NCBI RefSeq assembly: GCF_003014575.1
Contig: NZ_PYGF01000006.1
Span: 124,001 to 188,000, forward strand
Length of the DNA stretch: 64,000 bases
Direction: 5' to 3'
Source: Cecembia rubra
GTDB lineage: Bacteria > Bacteroidota > Bacteroidia > Cytophagales > Cyclobacteriaceae
The notes beneath the pieces are model-generated. The model did not search any database, was not told where the DNA came from, and was given only the letters and a program-made list of their open reading frames with translations. Positions 31,971 through 41,946 of the stretch are shown one piece after another. Made by a program: the position numbers and the translations under genes. Positions within the stretch are counted from its first letter, which is position 1, and every line of letters starts with the position of its first letter.

Positions 31971-33929
31971 TCAGGGTTTAATGATGGTTATTTTTTGCCC
32001 CACCTGGATAGTGTTATCAGGTAAATTGTTCCATTTTCTGATATCATCTACACTTACGCCATAGTTTTGGCTCAATCGGAACAATGTTTCTCCCGGGCTA
32101 ACGGTATGAACAATTGTCCCACTTGAAGATGTACTGCTAGGAGTTGTTGCACGGCTCTGGGTAGAAGTGCCTGAAGGGTTGATGATGATTTCCTGTCCTA
32201 CTTTTATGGTATTGTCGGGTAGATTATTCCATCTCTTAAGATCATCCACACTTACTCCGTAGTTTTGACTTATTCTGAATAAGGTTTCCCCTGGAGACAC
32301 GGTATGAACTGTCCTTGAAGATGATGAGGTACTTGACGGCTGAGTTCTGTTTACAGTCTCCGTTGACCTCGTAGGCTCAGGAGTCCTTACAGGTGCAGTG
32401 GTTTCAGTTCGGACAGGCTCAGTTCTTGCAGGCTCAGTTCTGCTTGGTTCTGTCCTTACAGGCTCAGGGGTTCTTGTAACCGGTGCCGTACTTGGAGTTA
32501 CTGTAGTACTTGGTTGTGATGCAGGCGTACTGGTTTGAGAAGTAGCTGTTGCTTGGTTTGTCTGTGTTTGGTTAGCAGATAAAGCTTCCAACATTTTCCT
32601 GTATTCGGAACCGGAAACCATCACGAAATCTTCACCCCTTTTTCTAGGTTCCTGAAGATTAAGGATCATTCCTGGGGATAAATCTATGTCATCCCTGATC
32701 CTGTTCTTGGCTTTTAGTGCTGCCAACCTAATACCATATTTCTGAGAAATGGACCATAGTGTTTCTCCTGGCATCACTACGTGATTGGCCACATCCGCTT
32801 TGGTAGCTTTTTTGTCCAGGTAATAATATTGGCCTGCCACTACCGGGTCATTTTTGTCCAGATCATTCAGTTTCCTGAATTTATTGGGTTTCATTCCTAC
32901 CTGTTTTGCAAAACTGGCCTGTGAAACCGAGTTGGCTGCACGTACCCCTTCAATGTTGTTGACTTTGATTTGGTTTGGGGCAGTGGCACTTTGTTGATTT
33001 CCTGATATTCTAGGGAAACCGGAAGTAGGGGTTTGGGTTTGTTGCTGGCCGGTACTTGAACTTTCTCTTTGGGCCACTATGGGTCTCGCAGGAGGTGTTC
33101 CCTGTTTCAAGTAAACCACGGAATAGGTTTTGTCACTCGGAATATCACCTCTTCCTATCCATTTATTATATTCCCTAAGGTGGTCTTCACTTATTCCCAA
33201 ACGACTTGAAAGGTCTTGCAGGGAAGAAGGTCCTTGAATACGTACTTCTTCCAAATAACCGGTGTTGCTTACAAAATTTGCGCCTGCATGATTTTCAAAA
33301 GCAATTTTATGTGCAAGAAACTTCTTGAAATACCAATGTGAATTTCTGTCTACATCGACAACTTTTTTGCCGTTAAACTGGCTTCCAAAATAGGCTTTAG
33401 CTCCTCCCAGTCCCATTTGATAAGAGACAAGGGCACACATCCAATTATCAAATTGGGTATTGTTTTTCTTGAGATAAAGAGCAGCGCCTCTTGTTGAAGA
33501 CACTATGTTTTTTCTCTCATCGATCTGATTATCTACTCTCAAAAAAACTTCTTCGGCTGTTCCTTGCTTGAATTGCCAGAATCCCACTGCATTGGAGCTG
33601 GAAACTGCATCAGGAATAAGACTTGATTCCTGGATTACCAGATATTTAAAATCATCAGGCACCCCAGATTCTCTTAATTCCCTTTCCACTAATGGCAGGT
33701 AAAGATTGGCCCTGTCTGCCTTGCTTTTGAAGTATATCTGATTGCGGTGAAGGGCATCCACATCCAGCTGAATTTCCCGTCTGGCCTGTTCATTGATTCT
33801 TATTGTCAGGTCAGCAAATTGCATTTCTTTAGGAACCTGGGGCACTTGGGCCAAAGTTTCAAAAGACAAAAGAAGGAACAAAATTTGAATAAGGGGACGT
33901 CGAAACAATTGACTTTTTATATTTTTCAT
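31971..33929 (-). CDS. lytic transglycosylase with LysM repeats (MltD-like)
   Basis: A 652-residue exported murein hydrolase. Signal peptide at the N-terminus, then an SLT domain (about residues 75-200) with the catalytic Glu in YLVIQESSLIPDAVSSSNAV and GFWQFKQGTA. LysM peptidoglycan-binding modules follow: a degenerate one near residue 340, one near 390 (VVMPGETLWSISQKYGI), and two almost identical modules at the C-terminus (HTVSPGETLFRISQNYGVSV and HTVSPGETLFRLSQNYGVSV) separated by a Ser/Thr spacer. A repetitive Thr/Arg/Glu/Pro linker precedes them. Its start overlaps the O-methyltransferase stop by four bases, placing it in a run of four genes read leftwards. Confidence 0.93.
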   Translation of the reverse strand: MKNIKSQLFRRPLIQILFLLLSFETLAQVPQVPKEMQFADLTIRINEQARREIQLDVDALHRNQIYFKSKADRANLYLPLVERELRESGVPDDFKYLVIQESSLIPDAVSSSNAVGFWQFKQGTAEEVFLRVDNQIDERKNIVSSTRGAALYLKKNNTQFDNWMCALVSYQMGLGGAKAYFGSQFNGKKVVDVDRNSHWYFKKFLAHKIAFENHAGANFVSNTGYLEEVRIQGPSSLQDLSSRLGISEDHLREYNKWIGRGDIPSDKTYSVVYLKQGTPPARPIVAQRESSSTGQQQTQTPTSGFPRISGNQQSATAPNQIKVNNIEGVRAANSVSQASFAKQVGMKPNKFRKLNDLDKNDPVVAGQYYYLDKKATKADVANHVVMPGETLWSISQKYGIRLAALKAKNRIRDDIDLSPGMILNLQEPRKRGEDFVMVSGSEYRKMLEALSANQTQTNQATATSQTSTPASQPSTTVTPSTAPVTRTPEPVRTEPSRTEPARTEPVRTETTAPVRTPEPTRSTETVNRTQPSSTSSSSRTVHTVSPGETLFRISQNYGVSVDDLKRWNNLPDNTIKVGQEIIINPSGTSTQSRATTPSSTSSSGTIVHTVSPGETLFRLSQNYGVSVDDIRKWNNLPDNTIQVGQKITIIKP

Positions 33930-34570
33930 AACTTTCTCGCTATCATTAAGCCATCTCTAATAGGTAAAAGTACATTTTCTACCCGTGGGTCTTCCTGTAC
34001 CATACAGTTGTATTCCAAGATAATTTTTGTGTCTTTATCGATTTTCTGGCCTTCTTTTAAAACGACTTTTCCCGACCAAAGAACATTGTCTGCAATAATA
34101 ATTCCACCAGGGCTTACACGGTCTATTACCAGATTGTAGTAGTTAATATAATTATTTTTATCCGCATCGATAAAGACCATATCAAAATTTCCTTCCAAGG
34201 AAGGAATAATTTCTATAGCGTCTCCCAATCTGTAGTCAATTTTATGGCTTAATCCTGATTTTTCAAAGAAATTCCTGACCATTGTTTCCAATTCATCATT
34301 GATATCCAAGGTAATGAGCTTTCCGTCCTGCCCTAAACCCCTGGCCATGCATATGCCTGAATAGCCAGTATAGGTGCCGATTTCAAGGATGGTCTTGGGA
34401 TTCAATAGCTTGACAAGAAGTTCGAGTGTCTTCCCTTGCAAATGCCCGGAAATCATCCTGGGCATGAGTACTTTTGCATGTGTTTCCCTTTTAACCCATT
34501 TCAGTAAAGGATCTTCTTCAGTACTGTGCTGTTCACAATAGGCCAATAATTCAGGTGAAATGAATTCCAT
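33926..34570 (-). CDS. class I SAM-dependent O-methyltransferase
   Basis: A 214-residue enzyme of the caffeoyl-CoA/catechol O-methyltransferase family. The SAM motif ILEIGTYTGYSGICMARGL (motif I), ITLDINDE, GDAIEIIPSL, the metal-binding FDMVFIDADKNNYINYY and GGIIIADNVLWSGKV are in order. A divalent metal is used to bind the substrate hydroxyls in this family; the substrate here is unknown. It lies one base after the M16 peptidase gene start side and overlaps the lytic transglycosylase start by four bases, so it is in the middle of an operon with them. Confidence 0.93.
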   Translation of the reverse strand: MEFISPELLAYCEQHSTEEDPLLKWVKRETHAKVLMPRMISGHLQGKTLELLVKLLNPKTILEIGTYTGYSGICMARGLGQDGKLITLDINDELETMVRNFFEKSGLSHKIDYRLGDAIEIIPSLEGNFDMVFIDADKNNYINYYNLVIDRVSPGGIIIADNVLWSGKVVLKEGQKIDKDTKIILEYNCMVQEDPRVENVLLPIRDGLMIARKL

Positions 34571-34571
34571 G

Positions 34572-35801
34572 TCAGGAAGGTAAGTAGGTTAAATAGCTCA
34601 TCTGTTTGGGATCAAATATTTCATTGGCGATATCCATCAATTCTTCAGCTGTGGAACTTCTTATGATTTCAAATATAGTATCCAGAGAATCTATCCTGTC
34701 TTTGTCCAAAAGATTTTTTCCATACACCAGCATCAAGGCTGCGTAATTTTCTTCGGCCATCGCCATCTGACCTATTGCTTGCTCTTTTGCCATATGGAGT
34801 TGGAGAGTCCCCATTTTTACTTTCCGAAGCTTCTCCATTTCTTTGAGGACAAGTTTTTTGGCCTTATTGGCTGTCTTTTGCTCAGTTCCAAAGAATACAC
34901 CAAAAAAACCAGTATCTGAATAGGTTTGGTAATGGGATTCAACACTGTAAACATAACCGTGCTTTTCTCTCAGTGCCATATTTAAGCGGGAGTTCATACT
35001 GGGGCCACCGAGTATGTTATTCAGCAAATAAAGCTTAAATCTTCTGGGATCGTACATGGAATAGGCAGGTTTTCCTAAAGCACAGTGTGCTTGGGTGATA
35101 TCCTTCTTTACCATTTTGTTTTTGGCCTGGTAATTAGAAAAACCGCTCCTGATATAAAGGCTTCTTTTTAATGGAACCTCGCCAAGTAGTCCTTCAATTT
35201 TTTGTAGCGCTTTTTCGAAAGTAATGTTCCCTATTACTGAAAACACAATTTGTGTGGTATCCAATCGGGTCGAAACAAAATCAAAAAAATCCTCCTGCTT
35301 GAATTTACTGACTGTGTCCTCGTTGCCCAGGATGTTTCTGCCCAAGGCATGGCCTTCGAAAACCATTTCGTCAAAGTCATCTTGAAGAGAATCATCAGGA
35401 GAATCTCTGTACATGGCCATTTCTTCCAATATTACCTGTCTTTCCTTTTCTATCTGTTTTTGGGGAAAGGTAGAATTGAAGGTGATATCAAAAAGCAATT
35501 CGGCAGCTTTACCATAATGCTCTTTTAATACGCTGGAGTAAAAACAGATTTTCTCCTTCGTAGTATAGGCATTGAGTTCACCACCCAATGATTCAAGCCT
35601 GTTTATGATGTGAAAGGCCTTTCTTTTCCTGGTGCCTTTGAAGGCCATGTGTTCCCAAAAATGAGCTATACCCTCTTCCTCTTTAGATTCATCTCTGCTA
35701 CCAATATTGAGGACAAAACCACAATGGACAATTCTGGTATGGTTGACTTCCTGGTGAACAATTCGTATCCCGTTTGCTAACTGCTTTAAATTGTACTGCA
35801 T
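34572..35801 (-). CDS. M16 family zinc peptidase
   Basis: A 409-residue peptidase of the pitrilysin/processing-peptidase family. The inverted zinc motif H-x-x-E-H is His47-Phe-Trp-Glu50-His51, followed by MAFKGTRKRKAFHIINRLES and LGGELNAYTTKEKICFYSSV; the third ligand Glu is in the KERQVILEEM helix. The C-terminal half (GGPSMNSRLNMALREKHGYV) is the partner domain with the R/Y pair that binds substrate. No signal peptide, so it is cytoplasmic. First gene of the leftward operon 35801-30961. It processes peptides; a specific substrate cannot be named. Confidence 0.93.
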   Translation of the reverse strand: MQYNLKQLANGIRIVHQEVNHTRIVHCGFVLNIGSRDESKEEEGIAHFWEHMAFKGTRKRKAFHIINRLESLGGELNAYTTKEKICFYSSVLKEHYGKAAELLFDITFNSTFPQKQIEKERQVILEEMAMYRDSPDDSLQDDFDEMVFEGHALGRNILGNEDTVSKFKQEDFFDFVSTRLDTTQIVFSVIGNITFEKALQKIEGLLGEVPLKRSLYIRSGFSNYQAKNKMVKKDITQAHCALGKPAYSMYDPRRFKLYLLNNILGGPSMNSRLNMALREKHGYVYSVESHYQTYSDTGFFGVFFGTEQKTANKAKKLVLKEMEKLRKVKMGTLQLHMAKEQAIGQMAMAEENYAALMLVYGKNLLDKDRIDSLDTIFEIIRSSTAEELMDIANEIFDPKQMSYLTYLPS

Positions 35802-35997
35802 GTAATCCTATTTCCTCTCCTCAAGGTACAAAATTAAAAGACTTTCAAAACTCTTTTTTCAATATTCCAAAGATTCAATTTCAGGGAAGGTTTTTTTTAA
35901 AGCCGGACTGAATTGATAATTTAGGGCTTTATTAACCCTTATATTGTCCGTGTTAATAATTTCACGGTAATCCAAACATTTGAAAATATACTTAAAT

Positions 35998-37284
35998 ATG
36001 AAGTATTCGCCTCTTCCAAAAAGTCTTTATATCAAAAACAGGAAAAAATTAATTGAGAAATTTCCAGCTAAATCAGTAGCTGTATTTCATTCCAATGATA
36101 TCATGCCCACCAATGCCGACGGGACCATGCGTTTTAGGCAAAATAATGACCTATTTTACCTTTGCGGAATTGACCAGGAAGAAACCATCTTGGTGCTTTG
36201 TCCGGATTTTCCTGATCCGAATATGAGGGAAATCCTCTTTCTAAGAGAGACCAATGAACACATTGCGGTCTGGGAAGGGCATAAGTACACCAAGGAAGAG
36301 GCTTATGAAGCTTCTGGGATTGAAAATATCCAGTGGCTTGGAAGCTTTGATAATGTTTTCAATACTTTGATGGCACTGAGCCAACATGTTTTATTGAATA
36401 CCAATGAGCATCTTCGGGCAGATATCCAAGTGGAAACCAGGGATGCCAGGTTTATAAAAAAATGTAAAGAAAAATATCCGCTCCATCATTTTCATAGATT
36501 AGCTCCGCTGATGCACCAATTAAGAGGAGTGAAGGAGCAGGAAGAAATTGACCAATTGCAGATTGCCTGTGATATTACTGAGAAAGGATTTAGAAGAGTT
36601 CTTTCTTTTGTAAGACCTGGAGTTGCAGAATTTGAGATTGAAGCTGAATTTATCCATGAATTTATTAGAAACAGAAGCAAAGGCTTTGCCTATGAACCGA
36701 TAATTGCTTCCGGGGCCAATGCCTGTGTACTGCACTACATTGAAAATAAAGAAATATGTAAGGAAGGTGAACTTATTTTGCTGGATGTAGGGGCGGAATA
36801 TGGAAACTATAATGCCGATATGACAAGGACTATCCCGGTAAATGGCAAATTCTCCAAAAGGCAAAGACAAGTCTATGATGCTGTGCTACGGGTTCAAAGA
36901 GGAGCAATGGAAATCCTGAGACCTGGGATAAATATACAGGATTACCACAAAGAAGTAGGCTTGATGATGCAGTCCGAACTCATTGGTTTGGGGCTTTTGG
37001 ATCAGACTGATATCAAAAACCAAGACCCTAAATGGCCTGCCTTCAAAAAATACTTCATGCATGGGACTTCCCACCATTTAGGGCTAGATGTCCACGATGT
37101 AGGCACCATGCATGAACCTATTGCTCCAGGGATGGTTTTTACCGTTGAGCCCGGCATCTACATCAGGGAAGAGGGGTTGGGCATTCGGCTTGAAAATAAC
37201 ATAGTGATCCTACAAGATGGATATCTTGACCTGATGCGTAATATTCCAATTGAAGCAGAAGAAATCGAGAGTTTAATGAATTAA
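35998..37284 (+). CDS. pepP: Xaa-Pro aminopeptidase (aminopeptidase P, M24B)
   Basis: Removes the N-terminal residue of peptides with proline in second position. The 428-residue protein has the N-terminal creatinase-like domain (residues 1-165) and the pita-bread catalytic domain. Metal ligands are visible: the two Asp in LLDVGAEYGNYNADMTRTIP, His in HGTSHHLGLDVHD, Glu in FTVEPGIYI and Glu in RLENNIVI. The ATG at 35998 is preferred; a TTG at 35980 adds six residues. It is divergent from the M16 peptidase operon. A long inverted repeat at 37304-37346 ends it. Confidence 0.93.
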   Translation: MKYSPLPKSLYIKNRKKLIEKFPAKSVAVFHSNDIMPTNADGTMRFRQNNDLFYLCGIDQEETILVLCPDFPDPNMREILFLRETNEHIAVWEGHKYTKEEAYEASGIENIQWLGSFDNVFNTLMALSQHVLLNTNEHLRADIQVETRDARFIKKCKEKYPLHHFHRLAPLMHQLRGVKEQEEIDQLQIACDITEKGFRRVLSFVRPGVAEFEIEAEFIHEFIRNRSKGFAYEPIIASGANACVLHYIENKEICKEGELILLDVGAEYGNYNADMTRTIPVNGKFSKRQRQVYDAVLRVQRGAMEILRPGINIQDYHKEVGLMMQSELIGLGLLDQTDIKNQDPKWPAFKKYFMHGTSHHLGLDVHDVGTMHEPIAPGMVFTVEPGIYIREEGLGIRLENNIVILQDGYLDLMRNIPIEAEEIESLMN

Positions 37285-37303
37285 AAAAAGAGGAAAGGAA
37301 TCA

Positions 37304-37346
37304 GGGAAAAGGTGAAAAGACCAGCAAAATCAATTTACCTTTTCCC
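37304..37346. terminator. bidirectional hairpin between convergent genes
   Basis: GGGAAAAGG (37304-37312) pairs with CCTTTTCCC (37338-37346) around a 25-base loop. It lies between the ends of pepP and the sugar dehydrogenase-like gene, so it may serve both; the loop is long and T-runs are modest. Confidence 0.5.
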
Positions 37347-37359
37347 CTTCACCTTTCTA

Positions 37360-38487
37360 CTAATTCTTATAACTTATCTTATAAATACAATTGGCCATAT
37401 CGTCAGATACCAGTAAACTTCCATCAGGAAGCTGAAGGACATCCACCGGCCTTCCCCAGACATCCTGAGTGGCATGGTTTAGCCAACCTTCAGCAAAAAC
37501 TTCTTCTTTGACTACTTTTTGGTTGCCGTCTAAGATGACATGCGTGAGCTGATATCCAATTTTTTTGCTTCGGTTCCAAGATCCGTGTTTGGCAATAAAA
37601 ATATTGTTTCGGTATTTTTCAGGGAATTGGTTGCCAGTATAGAACCGCATGCCCAAAGGTGCAGTATGAGGGCCCATTTTGGCAGCAGGCGCCACATATG
37701 CATTTTTATCCTTTCCTTTATTGCCAAACTCCGGGTCTTTTATATCACCTGCATGCCAATAGGGATAGCCAAAATGCATGCCTTTTTGAGGAGCATGATT
37801 CAATTCGCAATCCGGAAAGTCATCCCCCATCATGTCTCTGCCATTATCTGTGAACCATAATTCTTTGCTTTTGGGATGCCAGGCAAATCCAACAGTGTTC
37901 CTTACACCCTTTGCAAAGATTTCAGGTTTTATATTAGAGGAATTGACATCAATCCTGGTAATCGAAGCAAATATTTCCTCGGGATCGCAAATATTGCAGG
38001 GAGCGCCCACAGGTACATAGAGCATACCGTCCGGGCCAAAAGCAATGAATTTCCAACCATGATGGGCTTTATCTGGATATTGGTCATATACCACTTCGAA
38101 TTTTGGATTCTCAAGGTTCTTTTCTATGTTTCTGAACCTTAAGATCCTACTTACCTCTGCCACATACAGGTCACCATCTTTGAAGGCTACCCCATTGGGC
38201 ATCCTTAAACCTGAAGCTAATGTGTACCTTTTGTCAGCTTTCCCGTCTCCATTACTGTCCTGAAGGGCATATACGTTTTTACCTTGTCTATTGCCAACAA
38301 AGATAACGCTGCCGTCTGCATTCATGGCCAATGACCTTGCATCGGGAACATCCTCAGCCCAAACCGAAATCTGAAAACCCGGCGGTAGCTTTATGGTCTC
38401 CAGCTGTACATAATTGTTTTTTTTGTTTTGTCCCGAGCAGGAGTAACTGACCAGGATAAAAAAGCTTAAGAACAAATGTCTTACCAT
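37360..38487 (-). CDS. PQQ-dependent sugar dehydrogenase-like lipoprotein (beta-propeller)
   Basis: A 375-residue soluble glucose/sorbosone dehydrogenase-type beta propeller. The N-terminus carries a lipoprotein signal ending SYSC (Cys17), so it is probably anchored in the envelope. Propeller motifs are clear: LPPGFQISVWAEDVPDARSL, GLRMPNGVAFKDGDLYVAEV, HHGWKFIAFGPDGMLYVPVG, GVRNTVGFAWHPKSKELWFT and the final RPVDVLQLPDGSLLVSDD. The catalytic His and Arg positions of the family fall in HHGW and RNTVGFAW. Cysteines in CNICDPEE may form a disulfide or bind metal. Natural substrate not known. Confidence 0.88.
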   Translation of the reverse strand: MVRHLFLSFFILVSYSCSGQNKKNNYVQLETIKLPPGFQISVWAEDVPDARSLAMNADGSVIFVGNRQGKNVYALQDSNGDGKADKRYTLASGLRMPNGVAFKDGDLYVAEVSRILRFRNIEKNLENPKFEVVYDQYPDKAHHGWKFIAFGPDGMLYVPVGAPCNICDPEEIFASITRIDVNSSNIKPEIFAKGVRNTVGFAWHPKSKELWFTDNGRDMMGDDFPDCELNHAPQKGMHFGYPYWHAGDIKDPEFGNKGKDKNAYVAPAAKMGPHTAPLGMRFYTGNQFPEKYRNNIFIAKHGSWNRSKKIGYQLTHVILDGNQKVVKEEVFAEGWLNHATQDVWGRPVDVLQLPDGSLLVSDDMANCIYKISYKN

Positions 38488-38673
38488 CTAGTGTTTTTTT
38501 TGATTCATTGTCAATTTAACCAAATCTTTCATGTATTGTTGGGTAAATTCAATAAGTGATAAAATTGGTGTATTACACACAACAAAAGCTAATTTAAAAG
38601 GTAATCTGGAATCCAAACTCAGCATACTTTGTTAATTTAGCCGACTGGTTTAGTGTTGACCCGAATTTGAAGC

Positions 38674-40599
38674 ATGTTATCTATCAATAATCTTTCCTAT
38701 TTTATCGGAGGCAGAGCCCTATATGAAAATGCCTCTTTGCATATCAAACCAAAAGATAAAATCGGCCTTGTCGGACTGAACGGGACCGGTAAATCTACGT
38801 TGCTCAAACTGATCAATGGGGACTATCAGCCAAGCTCTGGAGAAATCCAAAAGGCTAAGGACTGTACCATTGGGTTTCTCAACCAGGACCTGCTTTCTTA
38901 TCAGTCTGAGGACAGCATCTTGGATGTTGCTTTAGAAGCATTTAAGGCCACCCTTCAATTACAGGAGGAAATAGATATGGTCCTTAAACAGATGGAAACC
39001 GATTATTCAGAAGAAATAATCCATAAGCTTGCCAAATTACAGGATCAGTTTGAGGCCAATGAAGGCTATACCATCAAGGCCAAGGCAGAAGAGGTCTTGG
39101 AGGGGATTGGTTTTTCTACTGAGGACCTAAAAAGGCCGCTCAAAACTTTTTCCGGAGGATGGAGAATGAGGGTGATGTTGGCTAAATTGCTTTTGGAAAA
39201 GCCATCGTTGCTAATGTTGGATGAACCAACCAACCACCTGGATCTTCCCTCCATCCAATGGGTGGAAAATTACCTAAGGACCTATGAAGGGGCTGTAATT
39301 GTAGTTTCCCACGACAAGGAATTCCTTGATAATTGTATAGATACCACGGTAGAGGTTTCCAATGGAACACTTACGGTATATGCTGGTAATTATTCTTTCT
39401 ACCAATCGGAAAAAAAAGAAAGGATGGAAATACAGCAAAACGCTTATGAAAACCAGCAACAGATGATCAAGCAAACGGAACGCTTTATTGAGCGTTTCCG
39501 GGCCAAAGCTTCCAAGTCCAATCAAGTCCAATCACGCATCAAAGCGTTGGACAAAATGGATAGGGTAGCAGAGGTAGTGGATGACAATATTGCGGTAAAT
39601 TTTAAATTTAAGTTCTCCCAAAAATCAGGTCGGGATGTAGTTGTTTTGGATCATGTTTCCAAGGCTTATGGGAATTTATGCATTCTTAAAAATACTTCAG
39701 CAAGAATCGAAAGAGGGGATAAAATAGCCTTGATCGGTGCTAATGGAAAGGGAAAATCAACCCTTTTGAGGATCATCGACGGTACAGAAAAATTAGAAGG
39801 GAAAAGGGAACAGGGGCACAATGTCATCAAGTCATTTTATGCCCAACATCAGTTGGAAGCATTGAATGTGGACAATGAAATTCTCCAGGAATTACAACAG
39901 GCAGGTTCGGGAAAGACCGACACAGAACTTAGGAATGTTTTGGGATGCTTTCTATTTACCAATGAAGATGTGTTCAAAAAAATCAAAGTACTCTCTGGAG
40001 GTGAGAAATCGAGGGTAGCTCTGGCAAAAACCCTTATTTCGGAGGCGAACTTTCTGCTGCTTGATGAACCTACCAATCACTTGGATATGCAGTCAGTCAA
40101 TATTCTTATCCAGGCACTGCAGCAATACGAAGGTACTTTTATCACTGTTTCGCACGACAGGCACTTTATCAGGGGAGTGGCCAATAAAATCTGGTATATC
40201 GAAGCGCATCAAATCAAAGAATATCCCGGATCTTATGAGGAGTTTGTCTATTGGAAATCACAGCAGCTGGAAAATCAAGGATCCAGTATTCAAGTTGAAA
40301 AAAGCAAGGCAGAGCCCAAAAAGAAAGTGTATAATGATGTAGAGCTCCAACAAAATAAAAAGGAACTCAAGAAAAAGGAACAGGAACTGGCCCAATTGGA
40401 GGAGAGAATCATGGCATGTGAATCCCAAAAAAGTGAGTTGGAGGCAGCCTTGGCAAATCCTGAAAACTTTTCAGACCCTTCAAAATTGGAAACATTAAAC
40501 CGTGAATATCAAAATTTGAAACAGAATGAGGATTTATTGAACAGTGAATGGGAGCAGCTCGTAGAACTGATTGGGGCCTTACAGGAAAATATCAGATAA
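38674..40599 (+). CDS. ABC-F family ATPase (Uup/YdiF-like)
   Basis: A 641-residue soluble protein with two ATPase domains and no membrane part, typical of ABC-F translation factors that act at the ribosomal exit site. Domain 1: Walker A GLNGTGKST, signature FSGGWRMR, Walker B LMLDEPTNHLD. The linker (KKERMEIQQNAYENQQQMIK) joins to domain 2: GANGKGKST, LSGGEKSR, LLLDEPTNHLD. A C-terminal coiled coil (about residues 560-635, ELKKKEQELAQLEERIMACE) is as in Uup or YfmR. It is probably a translation-stall or ribosome-quality factor rather than a resistance protein. Start at ATG 38674. Confidence 0.92.
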   Translation: MLSINNLSYFIGGRALYENASLHIKPKDKIGLVGLNGTGKSTLLKLINGDYQPSSGEIQKAKDCTIGFLNQDLLSYQSEDSILDVALEAFKATLQLQEEIDMVLKQMETDYSEEIIHKLAKLQDQFEANEGYTIKAKAEEVLEGIGFSTEDLKRPLKTFSGGWRMRVMLAKLLLEKPSLLMLDEPTNHLDLPSIQWVENYLRTYEGAVIVVSHDKEFLDNCIDTTVEVSNGTLTVYAGNYSFYQSEKKERMEIQQNAYENQQQMIKQTERFIERFRAKASKSNQVQSRIKALDKMDRVAEVVDDNIAVNFKFKFSQKSGRDVVVLDHVSKAYGNLCILKNTSARIERGDKIALIGANGKGKSTLLRIIDGTEKLEGKREQGHNVIKSFYAQHQLEALNVDNEILQELQQAGSGKTDTELRNVLGCFLFTNEDVFKKIKVLSGGEKSRVALAKTLISEANFLLLDEPTNHLDMQSVNILIQALQQYEGTFITVSHDRHFIRGVANKIWYIEAHQIKEYPGSYEEFVYWKSQQLENQGSSIQVEKSKAEPKKKVYNDVELQQNKKELKKKEQELAQLEERIMACESQKSELEAALANPENFSDPSKLETLNREYQNLKQNEDLLNSEWEQLVELIGALQENIR

Positions 40600-40636
40600 T
40601 GGCCCAGGATTTGTTTGTGAAACTCAAAAGAACTTA

Positions 40637-41914
40637 ATGATGATGCGCAGAATTCTTATTCTTTTTATATTTTTTCTATGGTATGGCTTCACCTTTGGTC
40701 AGGCAAACAAAATTATTTATGATAGGATTTTTGAAGAAAACATCCAGTCTGTAAGACTCTTTCCCATGCGGGGAGATTTAGAGGCACAAATGAATTCTCC
40801 TGTAATACAGTTGGGGGGAAATATTCCGCTTGTATTGTATTTTGATGATCTTGCCTACGACCCTGATATGTATTCAGTAAAGATTATCCATTGCAATATG
40901 GACTGGACACCTTCTGACCTTAAAGAGCCAGAATACCTTGATGCCTACAATGAGTTTAATGTGACTTCATACGATTATTCAATTGATACCCGTATTCCTT
41001 ATATCCATTACAGGTTTACCATTCCCCAGGTCAAAAAATCCGGCAATTATGCCGTGATGGTTTATAGAGGGAGGGACCAAAATCAACCTATCATCACAAG
41101 AAGGTTTATGGTCTTTCAAAACATGGTCAATCTTGCGGCACGGGTTGTTCCCCCCAGTCAAACAGAGATGCGCAGACAGGTACAACAGATCAATGTGAAT
41201 GTCAATTATAAGGGAAGGGAGTTATTTGATCCTATCAATAACCTAAGAGTGGTAATCAGGCAAAACCAAAGGTGGGATAATATAAAAGTCCTTAAGAAAC
41301 CGACTATGCTCAGAGAAGATACCAAGATGCTGGAATATAACCTTTTTGATGGGCGCAATGCGTTTTTTGCTGGTAATGAATTCAGGTTTGTGGATCTAAG
41401 GTTCATGAGGGCAAGGGGAGTTAACATAAGGAATGTTAGGGTAGAAGAGGATGCAGTATTTGCGGAAGGTTTACTTGATAAATTACGGCCTGCGGGAGTT
41501 TACTCTCAATACCTGGACCTCAACGGTCAATATGCCATCATGAACATGGAACGTCAGAATTATGAGTTGGAAAGTGAATATATGATCATGACCTTCAGTC
41601 TGGATGCAGATGGAATTAATGATACCCCTTATCTTGTAGGGGCTCTCTCTGAGTGGGGCTTTAGTCCTGATGCAAAAATGACTTTAAATAAGAAAAGAAA
41701 TGCCTATGAAACCACTTTGCTTTTGAAACAAGGGTGGTATGATTATCAATTTGCTTATAAAGGTCAGGAGGGGTGGGATATGCTACCTATTGAAGGGAGT
41801 TATTTTGAAACAGAGAATGAATATGAAGTCTTAGTATATTATCGGGACATGGGGTCAAGATATGATGAACTTATCAGCTATTTTAATTTGAATCCAAATA
41901 AAAGGAGGTTATAA
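40637..41914 (+). CDS. DUF5103 domain exported protein
   Basis: A 425-residue secreted protein. The ATG at 40637 starts a normal signal peptide (MMMRRILILFIFFLWYGFTF then GQ); starting earlier would overlap the ABC-F gene and add a non-signal stretch. The mature protein begins ANKIIYDRIFEENIQSVRLF and contains immunoglobulin-like beta-rich parts with PLVLYFDDLAYDPDMYSVKI and IIHCNMDWTPSDLK, characteristic of DUF5103 of Bacteroidota. A C-terminal carbohydrate-binding-like domain follows (LVGALSEWGFSPDAKMTLNK). Possibly periplasmic or surface; function unknown. A strong bidirectional terminator (41921-41940) ends the gene. Confidence 0.85.
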   Translation: MMMRRILILFIFFLWYGFTFGQANKIIYDRIFEENIQSVRLFPMRGDLEAQMNSPVIQLGGNIPLVLYFDDLAYDPDMYSVKIIHCNMDWTPSDLKEPEYLDAYNEFNVTSYDYSIDTRIPYIHYRFTIPQVKKSGNYAVMVYRGRDQNQPIITRRFMVFQNMVNLAARVVPPSQTEMRRQVQQINVNVNYKGRELFDPINNLRVVIRQNQRWDNIKVLKKPTMLREDTKMLEYNLFDGRNAFFAGNEFRFVDLRFMRARGVNIRNVRVEEDAVFAEGLLDKLRPAGVYSQYLDLNGQYAIMNMERQNYELESEYMIMTFSLDADGINDTPYLVGALSEWGFSPDAKMTLNKKRNAYETTLLLKQGWYDYQFAYKGQEGWDMLPIEGSYFETENEYEVLVYYRDMGSRYDELISYFNLNPNKRRL

Positions 41915-41920
41915 AAAAAA

Positions 41921-41940
41921 TCCCGATCGACTGATCGGGA
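41921..41940. terminator. bidirectional terminator between DUF5103 and the cas6-like gene
   Basis: TCCCGATC-GACT-GATCGGGA forms a perfect 8-bp stem with a 4-base loop, A-run before and T-run after, so it serves both convergent genes. Confidence 0.9.
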
Positions 41941-41946
41941 TTTTTT

